DNA from: Verrucomicrobiales bacterium
GTDB lineage: Bacteria; Verrucomicrobiota; Verrucomicrobiia; Limisphaerales; DUCD01
NCBI GenBank assembly: GCA_012959985.1
Contig: DUCD01000033.1
Location: 10,278 to 42,421, forward strand
DNA: 32,144 nucleotides
Direction: 5' to 3'
This document shows positions 1 to 7,411 of this stretch, in pieces. The notes beneath the pieces were generated by a model, which saw nothing but the letters and a program-made list of their open reading frames with translations, searched no databases and was not told where the DNA came from. A program made the position numbers and the translations under genes. Numbering within the stretch: position 1 is the first letter of the stretch; each line of letters begins with the position of its first letter.

Positions 1-102
1 GGCCTCATTCACGTAGTTGGGGGCCCAGGAGGAATAGGAAGGGTAATTGGAAACAAAATAATTGCCTACCTTAGTTTTAGATTCGGTCTGTGTATTACTC
101 AT
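1..102 (-). CDS. HemN-like radical SAM protein (coproporphyrinogen III oxidase-like), N-terminal fragment
   Basis: This ORF is not in the track because the window edge cuts it. Reading the minus strand from the ATG at 100-102 gives 34 uninterrupted codons, starting MSNTQTESKTKVGNYF and running on to SNYPSYSSWAPNYV. The block VGNYFVSNYP followed by an aromatic/Trp stretch resembles the N-terminus I recall for oxygen-independent coproporphyrinogen oxidase-like radical SAM proteins; the CxxxCxxC cluster would lie outside the window. The start is nine bases after the stop of the alcohol dehydrogenase gene, so it is almost certainly the next gene of the same operon. The reading frame is clear; the family name rests on one short motif and is tentative. 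HemN-like proteins include coproporphyrinogen oxidases, HemW-type haem chaperones and others of unknown substrate, so a haem role should not be assumed. Confidence 0.55.
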   Translation of the reverse strand, partial: MSNTQTESKTKVGNYFVSNYPSYSSWAPNYVNEA

Positions 103-111
103 GATCCGTAT

Positions 112-1287
112 TCACATATTAAAGGTGTGTCGGTACAAATCGGCAAAATGGTCGGAAGTCATTTCCCTTGGATTGAAGGTAGCCGTCCATTCTTTCTGGG
201 AATCTTCTGCAAGACTTTTCATCAGGTTTGCATTTAATTGAGACTTTACTGCCTCATAAGGTGCTGCCACTTTTTCCAACAGAATCTTCAATTGCTTGAG
301 AATGGCATTTACCGCTGCCTCTTGATCACTGTCTTTATTCACCAACTTGGACTCTACCGCCAAGTGATGATAAATTTTTTTGGACGCTTCATCCACACTG
401 TTGAATCTAACTACGGAAGGCAGCATCATTCCCACAGCAAATCCGTGTGTGATACCCAAGCGTGCCGTCAGCGGGTTTGCCGAAGCGTGTGCCGCGCCCA
501 GCATACTGTTTTCAATGGCTCTACCGGCATAGGCTGCACCGATCTGCATCTCGGCCCTGGCTTCCAAATTTTCTGGAAACTCCAAAACCTTTGAAAGTCC
601 ATGAATCACCCGTTTGAAAGCTTCCGTGGAATAATGGGCCGAAACCTTGTTCCGTTTTTTGGTGACCGCTGATTCCAAAGCATGAGCGACGGCATCAATT
701 CCAGTTGCTGCCGAAACATGGTAAGGTTGAGTGACCGTCAACGCTGGATCCAGGATAGAAATCGTAGGGGCCGCCTTGGAATCACCACACGCCATTTTCC
801 TATGTGAAGCGGGATCAACAATCAGGGCAAAACTTTGGCATTCACTGCCAGTTCCCGCCGTGGTGGGAATGGCAATAAGGGGCAGCATCTCTTTCGAAGC
901 TTTTCCAACGCCCCAATAATCCTGCATGCAGCCTCCATTCGTATAAATAAAGTTACATCCTTTGGCTGTATCCATACTACTGCCACCACCTAACCCAACG
1001 ATCAATTCCGGATGAACGGTCCGGGCAAATTCCACACAGGCGTCAACTTCACGTGTCGTGGGATTTTCTTTCACTTGGTCAAAAACGGCGACGTCAATTC
1101 CCTTTGCCTTGAGCACCTCAACGGCACGCTCGACATGACCGGATGATTTGATACCGGCATCGGTGACGATCAGGACCTTTCCTCGAGTAATATCGATGAC
1201 CAAATCACCCAGTTGATTCAGGCTGTTTTCTCCTGAAACAAGTCGAGTGGTGGACTGGTAATCTATGTTATCCGGGAGTAATCCCAT
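112..1287 (-). CDS. Iron-containing (group III) alcohol dehydrogenase
   Basis: NAD(P)-dependent, metal-containing alcohol dehydrogenase, expected to be cytoplasmic and to interconvert an alcohol and an aldehyde. The 391 aa length is normal for the family. The nucleotide-binding motif GGGSSMDTAKG lies at about residues 100-110 and PTTAGTGSE at 141-149. The four expected metal ligands are all present: Asp198 and His202 in GIDAVAHALE, His267 in the GAAHA segment and His281 in THGFAVGMMLP. Nothing essential is missing. It follows the aldehyde dehydrogenase by six bases and precedes the radical SAM gene by nine, so it is part of the operon. The preceding acyl-thioester-type aldehyde dehydrogenase and acid-activating enzyme suggest that its partner aldehyde comes from a carboxylic acid, or is fed into one. 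The substrate cannot be read from sequence; the family covers ethanol, butanol, 1,3-propanediol, lactaldehyde and others. Confidence 0.93.
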   Translation of the reverse strand: MGLLPDNIDYQSTTRLVSGENSLNQLGDLVIDITRGKVLIVTDAGIKSSGHVERAVEVLKAKGIDVAVFDQVKENPTTREVDACVEFARTVHPELIVGLGGGSSMDTAKGCNFIYTNGGCMQDYWGVGKASKEMLPLIAIPTTAGTGSECQSFALIVDPASHRKMACGDSKAAPTISILDPALTVTQPYHVSAATGIDAVAHALESAVTKKRNKVSAHYSTEAFKRVIHGLSKVLEFPENLEARAEMQIGAAYAGRAIENSMLGAAHASANPLTARLGITHGFAVGMMLPSVVRFNSVDEASKKIYHHLAVESKLVNKDSDQEAAVNAILKQLKILLEKVAAPYEAVKSQLNANLMKSLAEDSQKEWTATFNPREMTSDHFADLYRHTFNM

Positions 1288-1293
1288 ATTTAA

Positions 1294-2742
1294 TTACCGT
1301 TCAGTGTGAGTGCGTTGAATGGCTCGACGTTTATACAAAAACTCGAAAAGGTTGCCCTCATGGGGTTGATCCCAGTCCAGGCGGGTTGTGGGAATAGGTC
1401 CAATGTTCAACCGGTCAATCAAGGGGCACTCCAGCAATTCCCTACTGAGTGATTCATCCTCTGTTATACCGGAGACGATAAGCGATTGACCGATCATGTT
1501 GAAAAAATCCTTTTGCTCCGATTCAACAACGGTGACAAAGGGGAATAGATATTCTTTATTGAAGATGGGATGATCGGGCGAATCACAGTAAATCACTGAA
1601 GGTAATAGATAGGTTCGTCCGTCATGAATGACCACTCGATTGGATGTTCCTCTGGCCTCTGCCGTACAATCGACAGCGCCGGGCGTTTTCAGATCCTCTT
1701 CGATAGCGGCATTGATGAATTCAGCAAATTTGGGATTCGCAAATGATGAAAGTCTGGCATGGGGATCGCCGATAGCAGTTGGTTTGATCTGAACCAGTTC
1801 TGCTGCCAAAGCTTCGGCAATTTTTTTACCATGTTTTGGAACCACTACCGCCGACGCATTGATGCAACTTCGGCCACTGTTGAGAGAGACCGATTCGACG
1901 ATCAAATCGATGTAATCCTGATAGTCTTCAATCTGGTCATCTCCAATGAGAATCTTGCTCCACCCCGGCCCATGCACTTCCACATTGGGATTGTCGCCAT
2001 AACGTTCCACTGTGTCCTGTCCCCCAAAGATCATTGACCTTTTGCAACAGTCCATGATCTGAGAAGAACCCTCATGATGGGTAGGATAGAATGAAAAAGC
2101 TTCCTTCGGCATGCCTGCCTGGATAAAAGCCTGCATGATACGGCAGGGAGTCCAGGGTTCTTCTCGACCGGGTTTCAAAATGACGGGTGATTTCAAGATT
2201 ACAGCAGGCATCCAAAGGGTATTGACCCCGGGAGAATTACTTGGCAGGACGATTCCGAGAGATTTAGCGCGTGGGAAATAACTGACCGTCACTCCACCAT
2301 GATGCCCCATGCCCTCATCAATGATGTCCAATGGCATCCCCCGTGTCAGCCCTTTTAGAATTTCCTGCATCTCAGTGAACACCTGGAAAATTTTCGTCAT
2401 ATTTTTCCGTACCAGTGCATGAGGTAAGCCACTGGTCGCAGCGAGACACTTGAGGTAATCCTCCGGGGATTGAGTTTGTCCGTCACCGAACAGAGGCAAT
2501 TCGGCGTTCATAAACAGGTCGCCGGCTTTCTTTGATATCTCAATGAGATCGGCACATGAGAAATCCTGAAGTGACCGAAATGCCCGCTCGGTATTGCGGA
2601 GAAGATCACGGCGAATCAGTCCGGGATTTGCCATATCGATCTCGGCGACCGGTTCATGGGTCACTGGATCATTAATGGTGATGACGTCGAGGCTTTTGTA
2701 AACCTCACCCTGTCGAAGAATGGAGACTCGAGGTAAACTCAT
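1294..2742 (-). CDS. Aldehyde dehydrogenase superfamily protein, acyl-thioester reductase-like
   Basis: NAD(P)-linked aldehyde dehydrogenase fold, 482 aa, cytoplasmic. The catalytic cysteine is Cys293 in NSGRSCINAS. A cofactor-binding segment LPSNSPGVNTLWMPAVILKSPVILKPG occupies roughly residues 166-192 and corresponds to the PWNFPL/VVLKPSE region of classical members. Where hydrolytic aldehyde dehydrogenases carry ELGGKSP with the general-base Glu, this protein has VHGPGWSKI (about 256-264). That resembles the GPGN motif of CoA-acylating enzymes such as EutE/AdhE and suggests thioester chemistry rather than hydrolysis to free acid. It lies eight bases after an adenylate-forming ligase and six before an alcohol dehydrogenase. 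A LuxC-like fatty-acid reductase role is therefore plausible, with the ligase as the LuxE-like partner. The superfamily call is firm; the acylating sub-type is inference from one motif plus context. Confidence 0.88.
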   Translation of the reverse strand: MSLPRVSILRQGEVYKSLDVITINDPVTHEPVAEIDMANPGLIRRDLLRNTERAFRSLQDFSCADLIEISKKAGDLFMNAELPLFGDGQTQSPEDYLKCLAATSGLPHALVRKNMTKIFQVFTEMQEILKGLTRGMPLDIIDEGMGHHGGVTVSYFPRAKSLGIVLPSNSPGVNTLWMPAVILKSPVILKPGREEPWTPCRIMQAFIQAGMPKEAFSFYPTHHEGSSQIMDCCKRSMIFGGQDTVERYGDNPNVEVHGPGWSKILIGDDQIEDYQDYIDLIVESVSLNSGRSCINASAVVVPKHGKKIAEALAAELVQIKPTAIGDPHARLSSFANPKFAEFINAAIEEDLKTPGAVDCTAEARGTSNRVVIHDGRTYLLPSVIYCDSPDHPIFNKEYLFPFVTVVESEQKDFFNMIGQSLIVSGITEDESLSRELLECPLIDRLNIGPIPTTRLDWDQPHEGNLFEFLYKRRAIQRTHTER

Positions 2743-2750
2743 GGTCTGAA

Positions 2751-3821
2751 TTAATATACGCCCTCGATGACTTTACTTTCTCCAGCGCCAAATGGACGCA
2801 CATCACCTACCCCATCCCAGGCGAATTGCCCACAGGGTTTCCGACGAATCGCTTCATCACGCTCCAGGAAGCGTGGCATGAACAATTCCTTCGTCAACGT
2901 GGTCAACTCCACGCGTCCCCATTGCCCATAGTCTACCCCCTTTTCAGGGTTCGTGGTGTCGACCACCCGTAGAATGGCCCTAGGTTGAGGAGCATAATAA
3001 GTAATGGAGTAATTGTCGTCGGCTGATAAGGGTTTATGAGCGGCGAGCCCCATGAGAGTATTTCCATAGGTCGGAATCAGTTTTACCCGATTCTCAAGGA
3101 CTTCCTCAATCAGGAACCGAACGGTTTGAGGAGGCATTTGAGTGCCACCACAAAAAACCCCCTTAATGCCAACCCCGGGAATGGAAATCTTTTCGGCCAG
3201 TGATTCAAGTAATTTGGGAGTGGTGAACAGACCGGTTACTTTACGGTGTTTAAGAATGACGAGAGCCTGATCAATGACATGTTCCATGTAGAGTTTTGCT
3301 TCATGAAATGCTTTGCGGGCAATGAGCTTTTTCACCCAACGGGGATCCAGGTCTACGAAGTAACATGAACTTCCGCGCACGTTGGCAAGATGCTCGATCG
3401 CCAGCCTTAATCGACGGGGACCTGTGGGCCCCATCATCAACCAATTGCCGCCTGACGGAAAATCCTTGTCATCCAGCAACTCGGAAAACTGACTGTAATC
3501 TATTTTATAATCTTCCCAACCAATCCGCTGCTTGGGCATTCCGGTAGTTCCTCCGGTTTCAAAAACCGAATATGCTTTACCAATATAATCTTTTGGTATC
3601 CACTCTTCATGCGGTTTAAAACGAAGCCAAGCTTCATCAAAATTACCGAATTTGAGCAGATCTTCGGTGGTCTGGATTTCCTTTACCGCATCCATGTTGT
3701 TTTCCTCGGCCCACTCCAGCCATATAGGGGTGCCTGTTTCGGGTGAAAAATGCCACCTGATGATTTCCCTCAAATGGATATCCAATGCGGTTTTCGCTTG
3801 TGCTATGTTTGTATCTGACAT
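2751..3821 (-). CDS. Short adenylate-forming enzyme (LuxE / phenylacetate-CoA ligase-like)
   Basis: Likely activates a carboxylic acid with ATP to an acyl-adenylate and passes the acyl group to a thiol (CoA or protein). The P-loop-like motif FETGGTTGMPKQRI (about residues 88-101) matches the SSGTTGKP-type signature of adenylate-forming enzymes. A later VFCGGTQMPP and PTYGNTLMG (about 223-259) follow the PaaK-like order, the latter standing for the YGSTE motif. At about 356 aa it is much shorter than PaaK (around 430) and close to the acyl-protein synthetase LuxE, so the C-terminal mobile domain is reduced or absent. The track starts at TTG (3824); the adjacent ATG at 3819-3821 is the better start and is used here. 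It sits between the symporter and an acylating-type aldehyde dehydrogenase. The acid substrate is unknown. A degenerate or carrier-dependent ligase is the main alternative. Confidence 0.75.
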   Translation of the reverse strand: MSDTNIAQAKTALDIHLREIIRWHFSPETGTPIWLEWAEENNMDAVKEIQTTEDLLKFGNFDEAWLRFKPHEEWIPKDYIGKAYSVFETGGTTGMPKQRIGWEDYKIDYSQFSELLDDKDFPSGGNWLMMGPTGPRRLRLAIEHLANVRGSSCYFVDLDPRWVKKLIARKAFHEAKLYMEHVIDQALVILKHRKVTGLFTTPKLLESLAEKISIPGVGIKGVFCGGTQMPPQTVRFLIEEVLENRVKLIPTYGNTLMGLAAHKPLSADDNYSITYYAPQPRAILRVVDTTNPEKGVDYGQWGRVELTTLTKELFMPRFLERDEAIRRKPCGQFAWDGVGDVRPFGAGESKVIEGVY

Positions 3822-3834
3822 CAATCGTAAAGAA

Positions 3835-5562
3835 TCAATTAGGAAAGAATTTTTGTAGGGTTTCCTTCGAGGGTGGTCGTGTCAGCAAGGAAACGGTCAC
3901 CATGGCTATGGAACTGAAAATGACGATGAAGGCCACAGGCATCATTCCGCCGGCAATGGTGTATTCACCTCCATATCCGGACTGTGCGAAGAAATAAAAC
4001 CAAGAAATGACTGTAGTGAAGATACATGCAACAGCACCGGTCTCAGTGGCACGCTTCCAGTAAACAGCCGCCAGAATCAATGGAAACAATCCGCTGAATC
4101 CAGTGAAGCACCAGATAGCCAGATTGAATACGTTCTGAGGAGCTACTAATGAAAGCAGGTAGGTAAGCACAACAATTCCCACAATGAATAAACGGGCGAT
4201 CAAAATAATCTGTTTGTCTGTGAAACGGTCTTTCCCCACGATTTGAATGACGATGTCATTGGTGAAAATGGTTCCCAGACAAAGGAACTGAGAATCCAGC
4301 GAAGACATTATAGCAGCAAGAATACCGGCGGTCAGCAGGCCTGTTAAAATGGGATTGCCGACCAGTGTGCGAACCATCATCCCGAGGACTCCACTCACTT
4401 TGCTCGAATCCAGAGGAGGCAGAATTCCCGTTGCCCAGGTTCCTATGAGAACGCATGGAACCCATACAACCAGGATAAACAGGGGGTGGGCTACGACCGT
4501 CAGTCGAAAAGCTTTGGCGGATTTAGCGGTCAGCCAGTGTTGGAAAAGATGCGGAAACATGCCGACACTGAGAGGAATAAAGAAATAGGTGAGAAACATC
4601 CAGGGGGGCACTCCGTACTCGCGTTTGAATGAAGTGATTTCTCCGGTTTTCCGGTTCTTCGAAAACAGTTCAACTTCGGTGACCGTCCGAGTGAGCAGAG
4701 GAGTGTTCGAATAATTCCCGCCCTCGGCAATGACCTTCCCGATGATTTTAGGCGGATCGTTCTCGATCAGTTTCATTTGCTTAGTGTTAAAAGAATGGGT
4801 TTGAATGACATTGCCTGAATCATCGATTTTAGCAGCCAGATTGGTAGCGTTTTTCATTCCCCCCAGAGAGTTGGAAATGAAAACAAAGGCGACCACCCCC
4901 ATAACCATAAATACCAGAGTTTGAAAAGTGTTGGCCCAGGCGGCGCCACGTGATCCTCCCATGAAGACATAGGTCAACACGACACAGCATACAACGAGGC
5001 CGGTCAACCAGCCGGGTATTCCCCCGGCCCACTGGGGTGTTGCAGGATTAGGAAAAAGAGAGGGGAAAGCTCCAGCTGTCCCAGACTGGCCCGTGCGCTG
5101 ACTTGAGAAGTCGCATGAATTGCATCTGCGTCACTGCACGATTGATGCTTGCAACAAGTAGGGAATAATCAAACAAACCAGAATAGGGAATAAGATGTAA
5201 CCGATCTTGATCGAATCAAATCGGGCTCGGAAATACTGTATCTGGGTTACGTATCCATATTTTTTTCCATACACCCACAAACGAATCCCTATCAGAAAGA
5301 AGATCGCGGCATGGACCAGTCCGCTAATCGATGCCATTAATCCATAGACGCCGATTCCCCGTTCAAATGCTTTCCCAGTGGAACCCACCAATGCAAAGGC
5401 TGTCATTGTTGTTCCAAAAACACTCATCAGAAGGAGGAAAGGGCCAATGGAATGGCTGGCGACAAAATAATCCTTACTAGTGCCGCGGAAAGATTTACCA
5501 CTGTAAACACCCAAGGCCAGAAGGAGTCCCAAATACAGAACGATAATAATAAGTGGTGTCAT
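3835..5562 (-). pseudogene. Sodium:solute symporter (SSS) family transporter with an in-frame TGA at codon 144
   Basis: Inner-membrane Na+-coupled transporter. The track shows two ORFs (143 and 390 aa) that are in the same frame: 5562 to 5007 is exactly 185 codons, and the only stop between them is TGA at 5131-5133. Read through, the product is 575 codons, normal for the family. The N-terminal part has the family start LYLGLLLALGVYSG and GTSKDYFVASHSIGPF. The second part has GGIPGWLTGLVV, YVFMGGSRGAAWANTFQT and many hydrophobic helices. The stretch immediately after the TGA (RRCNSCDFSSQRTGQ) looks unlike a membrane helix, so a pair of nearby frameshifts rather than a simple point mutation is possible. 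The 390 aa ORF begins at a TTG that is internal sequence, not a start. A DUF3311 gene lies three bases upstream, its usual partner. The gene is either inactive, recoded, or affected by a sequencing error. Family call firm; status uncertain. Confidence 0.85.
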
Positions 5563-5565
5563 GGT

Positions 5566-5823
5566 TTAATTGGAGGAAGATGGATCAGTGGATTCTTCGG
5601 CCATGGCTTCTAACTCATGCGGCCAGGCATACTTGATGGCCAACACTCCGATAATCGCAGCGGCAACCGAATAAGCGGCGTGGTAGGCAAGCCCGATCGG
5701 AATGAATCCGAAAATGTAAGGCTCGGGGTTGTTCCAGAACCAGATATCCTGATGGAGTACCGCCAGGACGGCCATTGCAGTCCAGACCCATTTTCGGCTG
5801 CTTTTTGTGGTAGGCAAACTCAT
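5566..5823 (-). CDS. DUF3311 family small membrane protein, symporter partner
   Basis: An 85 aa protein with two predicted membrane helices, about residues 11-29 (WVWTAMAVLAVLHQDIWFW) and 41-63 (around GLAYHAAYSVAAAIIGVLAI), and an acidic, serine-rich cytoplasmic-type tail. The pattern of a first helix, then NPEPYIFGFIPIGLAYH, then a second helix is typical of DUF3311. These proteins are commonly encoded just before sodium:solute symporters and are thought to be accessory subunits, though their function is not well established. Here the stop is three bases before the symporter start and the gene begins four bases after the PQQ-like gene, so the genes are very likely co-transcribed and translationally coupled. 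No enzymatic residues are expected. The intact state of this partner argues that the symporter was functional until recently, or still is. Confidence 0.8.
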   Translation of the reverse strand: MSLPTTKSSRKWVWTAMAVLAVLHQDIWFWNNPEPYIFGFIPIGLAYHAAYSVAAAIIGVLAIKYAWPHELEAMAEESTDPSSSN

Positions 5824-5827
5824 TTGA

Positions 5828-7393
5828 TTATTTTTTCTTCACGGCATAGAGGTGAGTCTGAGTAGCGACATACAATACGCCATTGGCAACGACCGGGGTA
5901 GAATAAATAGGAGAGGGCATGAACGTTTCAAAAATGGGTTCATCCTTTTTTGGATCAAAATCCTTCTTCGCCGGCAGCATGACGAGATCGCCATCCTCAT
6001 CGCCAATGATCACCTTGCCATCGACCACCAAGGTCGATCCCCAAATGTGAGCTTTAGTATCGTACTGCCAATATTCTTCACCGGTGTTGGCATCAACGCA
6101 GTAAACAAATCCGGAATAATCTGCGATGAACAAGAGATCGGTTTCCGGATCGATGGAGACGGTTGAAATAGTTCGATTCAGCCCCTTGAAACTCCAGATG
6201 ATTCCCGTTTGAGTGATGTCTCCGGTTTTAGAGACATCAATGCAAACCAAGTTGCCGTTCCCTTCACCATGTTCCGGATCCTGACCGAGGCCCACATAGA
6301 CCTTGCCCTTATAAAAAACCGGAGTAGCGATGATTTCACTGTGGCCTTCAGGAACCATGTATTTGATGGGCTTGCCATCCTTGAATCGGTATCCATGTGG
6401 AATGCAATCGGCTTTCCAAAGTTCTTTCAATACCATGAAGTCATCTTCATTACTTTTGACAGGAGTAGTGTCGAAGCCATAAGTGAAACCATCTCCGGCG
6501 CCGAAAACGACCTGCTCTCTGCCGTCAATAATGGCCAACCCCGGTGAGGACCAATTACAATGCATGATGCGTTCACTAATTCCGGAGACTTCTTCACCGA
6601 CTAATTTCCCGGTCTTCTTGTCAAGGGCTATCAAACACGGAGCCAGTGGAGCTGGAATATTCTTGTGGGACCAATCCTGCCCGTTCGATGTCGTCGCGAA
6701 AATTTTGTCTTTTGTGATCAGAACCGAACTGGAAGTAACGTTGTGAGGGAAGACGCCGAGTTCTGATCTCATGTCGAATTTCCAGATAATGTCAGCATCT
6801 TTCTCCCCGACTTTAACTGGGGGATTTCCTGGGCCGGCCATATATTTGGCTTCATCAGCGTATCCCTGATTGCCATTCTCCATCCCATATACATCAAGAC
6901 AGAGAATTTCGCATCGACTGGAAACGACATACACACGATCCCCATCCACGCTGGGGGAGCTACAGATTCCTAGGTATTCCCAATCACTGACTTTACCGGC
7001 TCCCAGCTTGGGAACGGATAGTTGCCAGAGGAATTCTCCGGATTTTTCATCCAGGCAATAAACGGTACTGTAATCGCCTTGAAATTTGGGGATCCTTAAT
7101 GATTCATTATTGGTTCCTATGAATACACGTCCATTGGCAACCGTAGGATTACCATAGGCCTGTGAGCCGAGCTTGACCGCCCAGAGCACGTTTTCAGTTG
7201 TACTCATGTCAATTTCTTCAGTACCACGCTTGTAATCACCGGGAGTGAATTCGTTGACAATTCCCTTGGCGGGTGAGTAGAAATTTCTTGAGGCATCACG
7301 TCCCCACGCCGGCCAATCGCCAGCAAAACTATTCATTGCCAGGAGGGTGATTGAGACGACTCCTACAATGGTGATTCTGATATTCATAATCAT
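5828..7393 (-). CDS. Exported PQQ-like beta-propeller protein (521 aa)
   Basis: Secreted to the periplasm or beyond by an N-terminal signal peptide (MNIRITIVGVVSITLLAMNSFAG), with the mature protein starting near DWPAWGRDASRNFY. The rest is a series of PQQ/BamB-type propeller blades with the recurring pattern VYCLDEKSGEFLWQL, LVCIDVS, VYCVDANTGEEYWQY and a closing STPVVANGVLYVATQ. The opening WPAWGRD resembles the WP.WRG start common in planctomycete and verrucomicrobial PQQ-like proteins. I see no vicinal Cys-Cys pair of the kind seen in PQQ alcohol dehydrogenases and no haem c motif (CxxCH), so a catalytic quinoprotein role is not supported. Binding of a solute or cell-envelope scaffolding is as likely. 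It lies 18 bases after a second propeller gene and four before the DUF3311 gene. Two in-frame ATGs (7393, 7387) could serve as start. Confidence 0.85.
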   Translation of the reverse strand: MIMNIRITIVGVVSITLLAMNSFAGDWPAWGRDASRNFYSPAKGIVNEFTPGDYKRGTEEIDMSTTENVLWAVKLGSQAYGNPTVANGRVFIGTNNESLRIPKFQGDYSTVYCLDEKSGEFLWQLSVPKLGAGKVSDWEYLGICSSPSVDGDRVYVVSSRCEILCLDVYGMENGNQGYADEAKYMAGPGNPPVKVGEKDADIIWKFDMRSELGVFPHNVTSSSVLITKDKIFATTSNGQDWSHKNIPAPLAPCLIALDKKTGKLVGEEVSGISERIMHCNWSSPGLAIIDGREQVVFGAGDGFTYGFDTTPVKSNEDDFMVLKELWKADCIPHGYRFKDGKPIKYMVPEGHSEIIATPVFYKGKVYVGLGQDPEHGEGNGNLVCIDVSKTGDITQTGIIWSFKGLNRTISTVSIDPETDLLFIADYSGFVYCVDANTGEEYWQYDTKAHIWGSTLVVDGKVIIGDEDGDLVMLPAKKDFDPKKDEPIFETFMPSPIYSTPVVANGVLYVATQTHLYAVKKK

Positions 7394-7411
7394 GAATTTT
7401 ATATTCTTGGA

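Noticed and set aside
3835-5007. The 390 aa ORF as an independent transporter gene
   Set aside because: It starts at an internal TTG, is in frame with the upstream 143 aa ORF and lacks the first helices every SSS protein has.
5090-5133. TGA in the symporter as a selenocysteine codon
   Set aside because: A small hairpin (GACTT-CTC-AAGTC) lies about 18 bases downstream, but its loop lacks the guanine expected of a bacterial SECIS, no selenoprotein symporters are known to me, and the genome's formate dehydrogenase uses Cys.
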